Shown in pieces: positions 38,504-48,029 of a stretch of 64,000 bases of DNA. Source of the stretch: Vibrio sp. DW001 (lineage in GTDB: Bacteria; Pseudomonadota; Gammaproteobacteria; Enterobacterales; Vibrionaceae); assembly GCF_029016285.1 (NCBI RefSeq), contig NZ_CP091975.1:2976001-3040000 (forward strand), given 5' to 3'. The notes below the pieces were generated by a model. It was not told the DNA's origin and did not search any database. It saw only the letters and a program-made list of their open reading frames with translations. Position 1 is the stretch's first letter. Every line of letters starts with the position of its first letter. The position numbers and the translations under genes were made by a program.

Positions 38504-39067
38504 TTACCTACCTAATATCACTGAGCTAGAGCTTACTCGAGTAAACCCACTTCCCAGTGCGAAACCAATAAGCCAATTTTCTGTTTCATAACATAAAGTT
38601 ACCCGATACATTGTGCTCTTGCGCCCCCAGGATGTCGTGACGGCAAGTTTGTTTTCAATTTGAGCCAGACTCTCTGAAATATTACACGTAATTCCACCTG
38701 GTGTGTTCCAGGTTACAAGCGCATTCTTAGCTCCCGACTCAGAATAAGTCTGCTCTTCATACAACATACCAAAATCTGCTTCTTTATAATTGGTATAGGT
38801 CCGCTTAAGAGATTTGGCCATAATCTTATAAATGTCATTAATCTGCTGATTAGACATAGTGTAATCGTCGCTGTACAGTTGAGTACGCTCTTTGGCCACA
38901 CTTGCCGCTGAAAACGAAAGCCTATCTAGTTTCCCTTTCATTGATATTTTTGTTATCACGTCGCCAGCAAACATCAACATCATGACGAAGGCCATAGAAA
39001 CCATAGCAAGCTCGATAGCAAACGTACCCTTCTGCTTGGCTCTAAATTTGGAATTGAGTTCTTTCAT
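38504..39067 (-). CDS. tadF: TadF pseudopilin
   Basis: The 187-residue protein has a short basic leader and pseudopilin-type motif (RAKQKGTFAIELAMVSMAFVMMLMFAGD); Gly followed by a Glu five residues on is the expected prepilin peptidase target. The rest is a polar domain with two Cys. It is a minor pilin-like part of the Tad apparatus. It overlaps tadE by 26 bp in another frame. Confidence 0.83.
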   Translation of the reverse strand: MKELNSKFRAKQKGTFAIELAMVSMAFVMMLMFAGDVITKISMKGKLDRLSFSAASVAKERTQLYSDDYTMSNQQINDIYKIMAKSLKRTYTNYKEADFGMLYEEQTYSESGAKNALVTWNTPGGITCNISESLAQIENKLAVTTSWGRKSTMYRVTLCYETENWLIGFALGSGFTRVSSSSVILGR

Positions 39068-39539
39068 ATTCTTGTATCACAATAATTTCACGGCTAAATA
39101 TCGTTTTTTGATCAAAAAACACAGTAAAAATACCGTCGAATTCATAATCAACGTAATAGATGGCAACGGCGCTATCAGTTTCTGAGCCACACGTTGTAAT
39201 ACCCCCGCTAGATGCTGGCAGACATGTGTTTTCTATGTCGTATAGGTCATCTAAACTCTTTGCGTATTGGACGCTCGCTCGAATTTTAGATGTATCAACA
39301 AACTTGCTCCAAACACTATCACTTTTTGTCAAGGTAGCTTTAAAGGTGTCTATGTAGTTTTCCGTTTCTTTTTTAGATGCTCTAGCCGCTTCAGATACCG
39401 CTAGATCACCCATAGCGGATACATAACCCATATAGCTAATTTCCATCCATGCGGCCATCATCAACAAGAAAGCACCGAATCCTATAGCAAACTCTATCGC
39501 AACGACACCATCTTGCTTTCTTCTAATTTTCCGAATCAT
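39042..39539 (-). CDS. tadE: TadE pseudopilin
   Basis: The 165-residue protein starts MIRKIRRKQDG and continues VVAIEFAIGFGAFLLMMAAW, a classic class III pseudopilin N-terminus with cleavage after Gly and Glu at the fifth mature residue. Two Cys in the soluble part (NTCLPASSGGITTCG) may form a disulfide. It overlaps tadD by 17 bp and tadF by 26 bp, indicating tight coupling. Confidence 0.85.
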   Translation of the reverse strand: MIRKIRRKQDGVVAIEFAIGFGAFLLMMAAWMEISYMGYVSAMGDLAVSEAARASKKETENYIDTFKATLTKSDSVWSKFVDTSKIRASVQYAKSLDDLYDIENTCLPASSGGITTCGSETDSAVAIYYVDYEFDGIFTVFFDQKTIFSREIIVIQEYERTQFQI

Positions 39540-40368
39540 ATGCCTCCCCTTTCACTACCTTAATCCGTTTTTTCGCTGCAGGATCAAGATCAGTCGCAAG
39601 ACTTTCTGAGGTTGGTACGCGAACCAGTTGACTATTCGCTTCTCTCAACGCAATGAAAATAGTCTGTATCTGTTGTTCTTTATAGCCTTGCTCTCTAAGT
39701 ATAGTTTCTACTTGCTTATACTGCCCTTTTTTTGTAAGTGCAAAAACGAGATTCGATTTGATTTTTCTGTCCGCATTTCCTGCTGCATAAATGGGCTGCA
39801 AACGCTTTATCGCTGCATCATAATCTTCTTGAATGAGATCAAGTACCGCCAAATTATTACTGATAATGAGGTCGTCGTGATAATGGCCTCTGGCTAAAAG
39901 AAAATAGTTTCGCGCTTTCTCAAACTCACCTTTTTCTGCCAAGATCAAACCCATCAGGTTTTCTGCTTCTGGGTACTTATCTCTCTGTGATAAAGCGGTT
40001 TGACAGTTAATGTAAGCTTTATCAATCAACCCTTCCTCCAGATACACCTTCGCTCTTAAAAAGACCACTTCAGCGACATTGGAATCATCAACCTTTATTG
40101 TCCCCAAATGGAACGCGGCCAGTTCCGTATTGCCACTTTGAATATAGGCGTTTATCAATTTGATCTTATTTTCGCTGCTCTCTTCTTTCGCTAGTGCTTC
40201 TTTGTAAAAGTCGACTAATCGTTCCTGATTTCGAGCGCTAATGAGCATCTGTTCTCTGGATTCAAACGTTGCCTGTTCCGCAATCTCTTCCTTGGACAGA
40301 TTGCCATTAGTGGCACATCCATTGAGAACAAAAACAAAGAACAATGACTTAAGGATTAGATTCTTCAA
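39523..40368 (-). CDS. tadD: TadD tetratricopeptide-repeat lipoprotein
   Basis: The 281-residue protein has a lipoprotein signal (FVFVLNGC) and several TPR-like helical pairs (for example PEAENLMGLILAEKGEFEKARNYFLLARGHYHDD). TadD is thought to help assemble or localise the outer-membrane secretin of the Tad machine. Its start follows directly on the tadC stop. Confidence 0.87.
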   Translation of the reverse strand: MKNLILKSLFFVFVLNGCATNGNLSKEEIAEQATFESREQMLISARNQERLVDFYKEALAKEESSENKIKLINAYIQSGNTELAAFHLGTIKVDDSNVAEVVFLRAKVYLEEGLIDKAYINCQTALSQRDKYPEAENLMGLILAEKGEFEKARNYFLLARGHYHDDLIISNNLAVLDLIQEDYDAAIKRLQPIYAAGNADRKIKSNLVFALTKKGQYKQVETILREQGYKEQQIQTIFIALREANSQLVRVPTSESLATDLDPAAKKRIKVVKGEAYDSEN

Positions 40369-41259
40369 TTACATCATCCTCATCACACCGGGTGCGGCCG
40401 TTAAAATCACGATAGGAAACATGATAAAAAGTATCAATGGTATGGACATTTTTGCAGATAATTTACCTATCTTTTCTTCCAGACCCAACATCTGTATCTC
40501 CCGTATATCCATAGCCAAACGAGTCAATACTTCATAGATAGATGAACCGTATCGAAGACTTTGACTCAAAGTCATCACAAAACTACGAAATTCAGGTGTA
40601 GGTACTCGTATGTAAAGCTCTTCTATTGCCTTATCTAGACCGACCATTTGAGCTCGCTCATTGGTTCGTTTCAGCATATGAGCCATATCGATATCAAAGC
40701 CCACCATTTCCTGAGCTAGATACGTCATAGAAGACTCTATTGTCATGCCCGTTTGAACACAAACACCCATCATATCAAGAAGATAAGGGAGCTGACTGGA
40801 TAGCTTTCTTTTTATATTACTCGTCCTAAACGCTAAATACCCATCTGGAACTATAATGATAATGATCGCCCAAATGAGTGACCATACGAGGTATTGAGAT
40901 GGGTCACGTTGAAAATGTAATCCAAGAGTAATTGCCAGCGCCACGCCAATCACTAACAAGAGATACTTAAGCGGGACAAATAGATAGGCAAATTTCGTGT
41001 TATAGATCCCTGCTGCTACAAATTTATTCGCAATTTCAGAATCAGACGCCGCAACGAGATTTGATATTTTTTTACCTAATGACTCCAATCCTTTTTTTCT
41101 TTTTTCTGTTTTATGTTCTTTTTCAGATAAGCCAATTTTACTGAGTTTATTGCTTCTTTTTACTTGCTCGTACAACACATAGGCGATAGTGGCTATACCG
41201 ACAGCCAAGAACCAGATCGACAGTACCAGATAGAATTGCTTATTCGCTAGTAACTCCAT
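40369..41259 (-). CDS. tadC: TadC inner-membrane platform protein
   Basis: The 296-residue protein belongs to the type II/IV secretion GspF family. Membrane segments lie near the N-terminus (FYLVLSIWFLAVGIATIAYVLY), in the middle, and at the C-terminus (SIPLILFIMFPIVILTAAPGVMRMM). The cytoplasmic part has LLDMMGVCVQTGMTIESSMTYLAQE. It forms the inner-membrane platform with TadB and starts one base after tadB ends. Confidence 0.92.
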   Translation of the reverse strand: MELLANKQFYLVLSIWFLAVGIATIAYVLYEQVKRSNKLSKIGLSEKEHKTEKRKKGLESLGKKISNLVAASDSEIANKFVAAGIYNTKFAYLFVPLKYLLLVIGVALAITLGLHFQRDPSQYLVWSLIWAIIIIIVPDGYLAFRTSNIKRKLSSQLPYLLDMMGVCVQTGMTIESSMTYLAQEMVGFDIDMAHMLKRTNERAQMVGLDKAIEELYIRVPTPEFRSFVMTLSQSLRYGSSIYEVLTRLAMDIREIQMLGLEEKIGKLSAKMSIPLILFIMFPIVILTAAPGVMRMM

Positions 41260-41260
41260 A

Positions 41261-42178
41261 TCACCTAACTCCTTTGAGCAAAGCGGTAATAATTGTTATA
41301 CCTATCGCTTCACTTATTAGGACGTAGTATAAAATCGGCCTACCTTCCTCACTAAACATGACAAATTCGTAATTTAATGGGCTGATATACTGCATCAGCA
41401 ATAAGAAGATAAATGGTATTGCTGCAACAATTTTAGCGGAAGCTCGAGCTTCTGCAGTAAGCGCAAATTTTTTCTTATCTATCGCTCTGGCATCAAACAT
41501 CAGTCGATTTAGTCTCGTGATAACGTCTTTTAATTGCCCGCCACGATGCATATTTGCCCTAAGTGTTATTACAAAAAAATAGAAAGATGGATATGGGAAG
41601 CGTTTACACGATTTTCTAAAAACTTCATCCGGAGCTTCACCCATTTGTAAGCGGTCGCCCATGACCTTAAACTCTGCCCCAACATCCCCGTCTAGGTTCT
41701 TACCAACATACATGATGGCATGCATAATACTCTCACCGGATGACACGGCACTTGCCAATATATTCAATGCATCAGGAAAAGCTTCTTCAAATTGCGTTCT
41801 CTCTCGTTTCTGTAACCATGAATACGCAAATAGCAGTCCAATAAAGACGGTAACAACCTCAATAAGAATAAGGTTACCGCGTAAAAAACGTTGATTAATC
41901 TCATTACCTGCAAAGAGTAATGCAACGACAAATAGGATTATCTTAATGGATGCGAGTGCACCTATTTGTTTCTTAAGATTACTTATTCTATCCTGAATTC
42001 TCTGCCAAAGAGTTCTGTCTGATAGGGTATTAAAATCGACCGCATCGTCATCTCCACTTAGAGAATAAACGTGAACCGTTTTATTGTATTCTTCTAAATA
42101 GTTGTTTTTTTTTCTATCTGTCGCAAGAGAAAAAACGATGAGGACAACACCCAAAATAACCAAAAATAGATATATCAT
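41261..42178 (-). CDS. tadB: TadB inner-membrane platform protein
   Basis: The 305-residue GspF-family protein has an N-terminal membrane segment, two central ones (about residues 78-120) and two near the C-terminus. The cytoplasmic motif is FPDALNILASAVSSGESIMHAI. It pairs with TadC as the platform turned by the ATPase TadA. Its start overlaps the tadA stop by 4 bp. Confidence 0.92.
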   Translation of the reverse strand: MIYLFLVILGVVLIVFSLATDRKKNNYLEEYNKTVHVYSLSGDDDAVDFNTLSDRTLWQRIQDRISNLKKQIGALASIKIILFVVALLFAGNEINQRFLRGNLILIEVVTVFIGLLFAYSWLQKRERTQFEEAFPDALNILASAVSSGESIMHAIMYVGKNLDGDVGAEFKVMGDRLQMGEAPDEVFRKSCKRFPYPSFYFFVITLRANMHRGGQLKDVITRLNRLMFDARAIDKKKFALTAEARASAKIVAAIPFIFLLLMQYISPLNYEFVMFSEEGRPILYYVLISEAIGITIITALLKGVR

Positions 42179-43461
42179 GAACGCCCTCTTTTATTCTGGA
42201 ACAGAGCGTCTAGCTGTTCATCTAAGCCAAAGAAGCGTGCTTTTTCCACTAAAATCGAGCGTTTCATTAATCCCGCGGTTACAAAATTTCCCTGCACTTT
42301 CTCAGCATTAGCATCTCCGTGCTCTGGTCTAAACTGAAATATTTCTTCCAGTACCACACTAGAACCTTCAAGCCCGACTACTTCGGTAATGCTCATCACT
42401 TTACGGCTACCGTCATGCAATCTGCTTATCTGGATAATAAGATCAACCGCGCTGACGATGGTTCTTCGAATCGCTTCCAGTGGAAGGTTAGCCGTTGCCA
42501 TCATTACCATGGATTCAACACGCGCGATGGCATCTCTTGGTGTATTGGCGTGCAAGGTCGACATTGAACCATCATGTCCGGTATTCATCGCCTGTAACAT
42601 TTCGAATGCTTCACTACCACGACACTCTCCGACAATGATTCTGTCGGGCCGCATACGCAATGCGTTTATCACCAGATCTCTTTGGTGAATCACACCGGTA
42701 TTTTCAATACCAGCTGTGCGTGTTTCCAACCGAACAACGTGTGGTTGCTGTAGCCTCAATTCTGCAGCATCTTCTATCGTGACAATACGTTCTTTCTCGG
42801 AAATAAATTGAGACAAGGCATTAAGCATGGTGGTTTTACCTGAGCCGGTACCACCTGAAATTAAAATATTAAGCCGGCACCTTGCTGCAATCATCAAGAT
42901 TTGAGCCATTTCTGGGCTCATCGCGCCAAAACCAACAAGTTGAGAAAAATCGATCGCTTGCTTTTTAAACTTACGAATAGAGATAGAGGTTCCATCTAGA
43001 GCAATCGGAGGGATAACAATATTTACGCGACTACCATCTGCAAGTCTAGCATCACATAAAGGAGACGAGTCATCGACACGTCGACCAACCCTTCCCGCGA
43101 TACGCTTTGCAATCTCCAACACTTGAGCTTCATCAACAAAGTTAACAGGTACTTTCTCAACGAGTCCACCGCGCTCTATAAACACGTGTTCATGCCCATT
43201 GATCATAATATCTGTAATGGAATCGTCTTCCATTAAAGGTTGCAAAGGTCCAAGACCATGGAGCTCATCGACTAAACTTTGAACAAATTCATTGCGTAGT
43301 ACGACAGGAACTTGAAGTGCATCTTTCTCAACAAGCATGTCAACCGCTTTAGAGAGTTGTTGCGCTAATTGACTGTCTGATAAACGGTTTATCGCCTCTG
43401 GATCTAGGGCATCATAAATCTGTCTTCTTATATTAACGTAAATTTCTTTTGTTTCACTCAT
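42175..43461 (-). CDS. tadA: TadA/CpaF secretion ATPase
   Basis: The 428-residue protein is a GspE/VirB11-type hexameric ATPase. Walker A is [20 protein letters not shown], followed by Asp box [13 protein letters not shown], Walker B region [20 protein letters not shown] and His box [14 protein letters not shown]. It powers Flp pilus assembly from the cytoplasmic face. It lies 3 bp after tadZ. Confidence 0.95.
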   Translation of the reverse strand: MSETKEIYVNIRRQIYDALDPEAINRLSDSQLAQQLSKAVDMLVEKDALQVPVVLRNEFVQSLVDELHGLGPLQPLMEDDSITDIMINGHEHVFIERGGLVEKVPVNFVDEAQVLEIAKRIAGRVGRRVDDSSPLCDARLADGSRVNIVIPPIALDGTSISIRKFKKQAIDFSQLVGFGAMSPEMAQILMIAARCRLNILISGGTGSGKTTMLNALSQFISEKERIVTIEDAAELRLQQPHVVRLETRTAGIENTGVIHQRDLVINALRMRPDRIIVGECRGSEAFEMLQAMNTGHDGSMSTLHANTPRDAIARVESMVMMATANLPLEAIRRTIVSAVDLIIQISRLHDGSRKVMSITEVVGLEGSSVVLEEIFQFRPEHGDANAEKVQGNFVTAGLMKRSILVEKARFFGLDEQLDALFQNKRGRS

Positions 43462-43464
43462 CCG

Positions 43465-44694
43465 TTATTTCCTACGAGAAAATAGTGAAAAACCTTTTTT
43501 TTCATCTTCACCCACTATGAGTGATACCAACCTACGCAGTCCTTTTTCTGCCTTACCACCTATCTTAGAAATTCTTTTACGTTCTAAAACGAGAGCATCT
43601 AGCTGTTTTACAAAAGGGATAATTACATCGACTTCTCTTCGTAGGTATTTTTCAACCTCTTTTAGAGTGATCGTGCCTGAAGAGGTAGGTAAGCAATAGT
43701 TTAGTACGACAAATACTCGCATATTGCTCTCTTGATTTTGGTCTTCTAGTTGCTGTTTGATTCTTGCCGCATCTCGCAACGAAGAAACTGTCGGTTCTAA
43801 TACAAGGATGACACTATCCGACAACTCAACCACTTCCTCTTTATTGAAGTTTTGTCTGGCAATGGAAGAGAGGTCATCGATAATAAAGTTACAGTCCGCA
43901 GCAATATGTTCCACAACCGTTTTTGTATATTCTTTTATTTCTGCATTGGCAAGTGACTCTGACGTCAGAGATAGTACCGATAGTAATTTATTATGTTTGA
44001 TTAACATGCCTTGAGCGGAGGTATTATCTAATGTGGTCGCAAATGCACCAGGCCTGATTTGGCGTTTCTCAAACTTCTCCATACCAAGCATTATATCGAT
44101 GTTGCCACCCTGGTAATCGTTATCCACCAGAACACATGACGACTTCTTGTCTTCAGACAAGAGATACGCAATCTCCGAGCATATCAATGTAGTCCCGACC
44201 CCCCCTTTTGAACCGATAACACTTATCTGTTTTGCTTTCCGCTTCTTACCAAGTCCCTTGTTCTTATTTCGGTTCTCGTGGACACTGACCACGAACTCTA
44301 TAAGTTCATGCTTGGTAATCGGCCAAAATAGATAGTAGAAGCCCATTCCTTTCAGGTTTCTTATCGTCGAAATCGCATCTTCACTACCAATCACTATTAC
44401 TGATGCATCATTTGGTAATAAGTGACTGATTCTTTCTGCATCTTGGCTTACATTATTACTTTCGTTAAGCTCAACGATTACAATCTCGATACTCTCATTT
44501 CGGACATGTTCTTTAATATTCTCATCGTTATTTTGAACGATAGCCGGAGTTACTAACCCTTCGAAACGATACGCCTCTTTAACCAGAGCCTGACATTTAT
44601 CTGTCTGATAAAATAGTACCGATGTGATTTCATCTTTTGGCCCATCATCTCCATGTGCACTATCTTTTTTAAGAATATCAACTAAATCAAACAT
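43465..44694 (-). CDS. tadZ: TadZ/CpaE, receiver-like plus MinD-type ATPase
   Basis: The 409-residue protein has an N-terminal receiver-like domain (to about residue 140) and a ParA/MinD-type domain with the deviant Walker A ISVIGSKGGVGTTLICSEIA and DNDYQGGNIDIMLG. TadZ proteins mark the cell pole or site at which the Tad machine assembles. It lies 11 bp after the lipoprotein gene. Confidence 0.9.
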   Translation of the reverse strand: MFDLVDILKKDSAHGDDGPKDEITSVLFYQTDKCQALVKEAYRFEGLVTPAIVQNNDENIKEHVRNESIEIVIVELNESNNVSQDAERISHLLPNDASVIVIGSEDAISTIRNLKGMGFYYLFWPITKHELIEFVVSVHENRNKNKGLGKKRKAKQISVIGSKGGVGTTLICSEIAYLLSEDKKSSCVLVDNDYQGGNIDIMLGMEKFEKRQIRPGAFATTLDNTSAQGMLIKHNKLLSVLSLTSESLANAEIKEYTKTVVEHIAADCNFIIDDLSSIARQNFNKEEVVELSDSVILVLEPTVSSLRDAARIKQQLEDQNQESNMRVFVVLNYCLPTSSGTITLKEVEKYLRREVDVIIPFVKQLDALVLERKRISKIGGKAEKGLRRLVSLIVGEDEKKGFSLFSRRK

Positions 44695-44705
44695 CCTTGC
44701 ACATC

Positions 44706-45227
44706 CTATTTATTATTGGTTTCAGCTAGCATTTTTTCAGGATTGACCATCGACTGCCATCTTGCACTTTCTGCATAGCAACCACTTTCCGTTTTGCCAA
44801 ATGTGCCCACTTTTTCATAGCTACAAATATTCGAAAATACCTTATTAACGACCGTTTCAAATGTCAGATCTTTCGTTATTCCTCCCTCTTGGAGGCCCCC
44901 CTTAGTTATCGTTATTTGATTCCTATTTAGGCCTTTTGAAAGCAGGTGTTTCTGGTACTCTTCAGCTAACTTATTCCCTGTAGAGGTATACCATGTAAAA
45001 TTAAGTTGTTGAGTCGCAATCCTATTCCAATTATTTTCTACATATTGGTCGAGCTCTCGCCAAGCGGCTTTTTCATTATTTTTCTTAACGCTCAGATTCA
45101 ACGTGTAAGTAATTGGTACGACCTGTAGTTCCGCCCCCTTCCTCTCGCCAATAACATCCACACATGCATTTAGGCCTAAAGCGCAGAATATTATAACCAG
45201 AGCCTTCGATAATTTTATTTTTTTCAT
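44706..45227 (-). CDS. CpaD/RcpB-like pilus lipoprotein
   Basis: The 173-residue protein has a lipobox (LGLNAC) after a hydrophobic signal. The C-terminal part with SGCYAESARWQSMVNPEKML fits the CpaD pattern of a Cys followed by an Asn/Met-rich stretch. CpaD/RcpB proteins accompany the secretin at the outer membrane. Similarity is modest, so the call leans on position: it overlaps the secretin gene by 4 bp and precedes tadZ. Confidence 0.7.
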   Translation of the reverse strand: MKKIKLSKALVIIFCALGLNACVDVIGERKGAELQVVPITYTLNLSVKKNNEKAAWRELDQYVENNWNRIATQQLNFTWYTSTGNKLAEEYQKHLLSKGLNRNQITITKGGLQEGGITKDLTFETVVNKVFSNICSYEKVGTFGKTESGCYAESARWQSMVNPEKMLAETNNK

Positions 45228-46555
45228 TGTTTGAACCCTCCAGAAGCTAACACCTCATTGGCCCATTTCTCATCTGCTTTTTTGTAAGTACCTTCAATAC
45301 CAAAAAAGCGGTGTAAATTGGATGTTTTTTCCATCGTCGGAATCTGGATCTGGTTGGCCTGAATCGGCTGTACTAGATTAACGGTTGCGATAATGAGCAG
45401 TTCGGTCTTAGTTCGAGTAGTCTCAGTGTGCCTAAACAGCGCACCTAGAATAGGAATATCGCCAATATAAGGGATTCGTCTCAGTGATTCAGTATCTTCA
45501 GAACTCAGTAATCCAGCAAGCACGAAGCTCTGGCCATCACCTAACTCAACGGTCGTTCTTGCACGGCGGGTTCTTAGTGCTGGTACGTTGTAGGTATCGT
45601 CACTATAAAACACATCATCTAACGCACTCACTTCCGGCATTAATGAGAGCTTAATTTTGTCATCTCTAAGTACCTTCGCCATCAATTCAAGACGGACACC
45701 ATACTCTTTGTATTCCACGTTTGTCGCACCGTCGACATAGGTAACAACAGGTAGCTCACCACCAGCAAGAAAACTTGCAGTCTCACCAGAAATAACCGAC
45801 AAGTTCGGCTCTGCAAGTATCTGACCGACGCTATCATCACCGATTGCAGTAATGACTGATATGATATCATCGGCACTAAAGTTGGTTAGATAATCGACGA
45901 AAACACCAGCGGTCTGTCCACTGCTGCCTAATTGAATACCAAACTGTTCCATAAATGAGTGAGAGACTTCAGCAATGGACAGTTTAACGTTCACCTGTTT
46001 CGTTGTTGCAACCTCAATATTGTTAACCAAGCCAGGGAAACGATACTTGCGCATAAAATCCATTTCGTATTGGGTATCACCTAAATCCCATTCGACAATC
46101 GTGATCTCAGCGTCTTTAGCCAACAGTTCGCCTACCAAATGATAGATGTCTTCTTTCTCTTGATCACTTGACACTAATCCACTGAGAACTGCTTGATCAC
46201 CTAGGTTGTATATATTGACGTCTACATCGGGATATCTGAGTTGAATCTGTTGTTGTATGTGAACCATGCTCTTATTGACAACCAGCTTTCTCGATGCCAG
46301 TGTTTGCCCCTCTTCATCAAAAATAATCAACGAAGCATTGCCAATTTTTTTACCAAAAAACACAACTTTATTCTTGTCTATAACCTGATAGTCAGCAATT
46401 TCTGGATTAGAGATGAATACAGAGCCAATTTCTTCCGTCACTGTTATTGTTTCCGCATCACCTTCGGATAAATTCACTATACGCGCGCCAAGTGCAGAGA
46501 AGCTAAACAGACACGCTACAAATACTAACCACTGAGATAACCTACGAGTATCCAT
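45224..46555 (-). CDS. rcpA: RcpA/CpaC outer-membrane secretin
   Basis: The 443-residue protein has a signal peptide (ending about ALGA), an N-terminal pilus-secretin domain (VNLSEGDAETITVTEEIGSVFI), a BON-like domain, and the C-terminal secretin barrel. LAEPNLSVISGETASFLAGGELPV and GQSFVLAGLLSSEDTESLRRIPYIGDIPILGALF are classic secretin motifs. It makes the outer-membrane pore for the Flp pilus. Confidence 0.94.
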   Translation of the reverse strand: MDTRRLSQWLVFVACLFSFSALGARIVNLSEGDAETITVTEEIGSVFISNPEIADYQVIDKNKVVFFGKKIGNASLIIFDEEGQTLASRKLVVNKSMVHIQQQIQLRYPDVDVNIYNLGDQAVLSGLVSSDQEKEDIYHLVGELLAKDAEITIVEWDLGDTQYEMDFMRKYRFPGLVNNIEVATTKQVNVKLSIAEVSHSFMEQFGIQLGSSGQTAGVFVDYLTNFSADDIISVITAIGDDSVGQILAEPNLSVISGETASFLAGGELPVVTYVDGATNVEYKEYGVRLELMAKVLRDDKIKLSLMPEVSALDDVFYSDDTYNVPALRTRRARTTVELGDGQSFVLAGLLSSEDTESLRRIPYIGDIPILGALFRHTETTRTKTELLIIATVNLVQPIQANQIQIPTMEKTSNLHRFFGIEGTYKKADEKWANEVLASGGFKQ

Positions 46556-46570
46556 ACCACTTAACCTTTA

Positions 46571-47350
46571 TTATTTTATATTTACATCACCCGCGCGAAA
46601 CTCTTTGATCGCTCGATAGGTGGGTAAGATATCACCTGAATTGGCTTGGAGTAATTCTGCCTGTTCGGCACCAACTGACTTATGAAATTCTAATTGTGCT
46701 ATTTTTTTTGCTATCACCAACTTCGCTAATTGCTTTCGCGTCAGTTCCAATACCAAGCTGACTTCTGTGTCGTCTTCAAGCACATTTTGCTCAACCTTCA
46801 AGACTTTGACCGCGATAAGAATAGGGGAGAAGAAAACGGTCTGAATTGGTTGGACTTTATCACTGGACGCTAAATTCTGACTCAGCGACGAAAGTGCGAC
46901 AACATCGATTAAGCTGCCATGAGTAATAACACCACCAATGATAGTATCAGAATCAACTTTTACTCCGTAGGGCACCATATTGTCAGCGATGATCAAATCT
47001 ATATATCCATCTTGGTCGGGTTTTATAAGATCTAATTGAGTCACCCACCCATCAGAACTTATATCTTTAGAAGAGACCTCACCACGAACAAACTCTATCT
47101 CAACATCCTCCGTGATGCCGTTGTCATTCGCTTCAGGCTCGGTAACTTTCGTCACATAAAACTGCGTGCGCGTTACCATTTGACCCCGCTTTATATCTTC
47201 CTTTGCTTTCCAGACGGTGATCATATTGACGTCTTCAACAACATCAACCACATTCTGCTCTGCATCTTGCTTTATCAGATTGCCTGATAAACCATAAAGC
47301 CCAGCACCAATAGCGATAAGTGCAACAGGTATTAATATTCTAAAATTCAT
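46571..47350 (-). CDS. rcpC: RcpC/CpaB pilus assembly protein
   Basis: The 259-residue protein has an N-terminal membrane anchor (ILIPVALIAIGAGLYGLSGNL) and an SAF-type domain (VWKAKEDIKRGQMVTRTQFYV). The later stretch IADNMVPYGVKVDSDTIIGGVITHGSLIDVVAL is as in CpaB/RcpC. It is a periplasmic part of the Tad system next to the secretin. AGGGG precedes the ATG. Confidence 0.88.
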   Translation of the reverse strand: MNFRILIPVALIAIGAGLYGLSGNLIKQDAEQNVVDVVEDVNMITVWKAKEDIKRGQMVTRTQFYVTKVTEPEANDNGITEDVEIEFVRGEVSSKDISSDGWVTQLDLIKPDQDGYIDLIIADNMVPYGVKVDSDTIIGGVITHGSLIDVVALSSLSQNLASSDKVQPIQTVFFSPILIAVKVLKVEQNVLEDDTEVSLVLELTRKQLAKLVIAKKIAQLEFHKSVGAEQAELLQANSGDILPTYRAIKEFRAGDVNIK

Positions 47351-47360
47351 TTATATACCC

Positions 47361-47795
47361 CTAAGGGATTGAAGCCATTATCCCTAACCAACATCCGATA
47401 GAAATTGGAACTCCGTATGGGATATGAGCAATTACTCTATTTTTTCTAAGCCGCGAGCTAACAAAAATAACAATTGACAGTGCTCCACCAAGAAATGCAA
47501 CCAACAGCAAAGTAGAGATAAAATAATCTGGGGATATCATTGGTGATATTGCAGCAAGCAACTTTGCGTCCCCTGCTCCCCAAACGTTCAATCGCCATAA
47601 AAGAAGACCAAAAAGAAAAACTGGTACAACAATCAGCCACTGCATCCAATAACCATTAAAAACACAATACAGCGTCGAATTTATCAACAATAAAACTGAC
47701 GCTGTATTAGGGATTTTTCTATGACGAAAGTCACTTTGTATTACAAAAATAAGTAATAAAGCTGTAATGACCGCGCATATATCAGTAGCTGCCAC
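47361..47795 (-). CDS. tadV: TadV/CpaA prepilin peptidase
   Basis: The 144-residue membrane protein has both catalytic aspartates of the A24 family: one in IQSDFRHRKIPN, the other in the GxGD motif VWGAGDAKLLAA. It cleaves the leaders of Flp, TadE and TadF. It starts with GTG at 47795 and has no obvious ribosome site, so translation may depend on the upstream flp message. Confidence 0.92.
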   Translation of the reverse strand: MAATDICAVITALLLIFVIQSDFRHRKIPNTASVLLLINSTLYCVFNGYWMQWLIVVPVFLFGLLLWRLNVWGAGDAKLLAAISPMISPDYFISTLLLVAFLGGALSIVIFVSSRLRKNRVIAHIPYGVPISIGCWLGIMASIP

Positions 47796-47825
47796 AGTTA
47801 AACTATTACTGGTTTGCTTTGGTAA

Positions 47826-48029
47826 TTACACAGCAACGTTTGCTACTTTATTAAGTAAATCTGTGATTAATTTCCCGAGCGTACCACCAGCTGTCGTACC
47901 AATTGCTAGAGCAACAACAGTTGCAACCGCAACCGCAACAATTGCATATTCAATCGCTGTTACACCGCGTTCATCATTTTTGAATTCTTCTAGAAAAAGT
48001 TTTGTTTTAACATAAGTTGAAAGAAACAT
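47826..48029 (-). CDS. flp: Flp/Fap pilin, major pilus subunit
   Basis: The 67-residue prepilin has a leader ending ERG, then VTAIEYAIVAVAVATVVALA with Glu at the fifth and Tyr at the sixth mature position, the Flp signature. The mature pilin has about 45 residues. Start ATG 48029 has GGAG seven bases upstream; a GTG 12 bases earlier overlaps that ribosome site. It is the first gene of the tad locus. Only one flp copy is seen. Confidence 0.95.
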   Translation of the reverse strand: MFLSTYVKTKLFLEEFKNDERGVTAIEYAIVAVAVATVVALAIGTTAGGTLGKLITDLLNKVANVAV

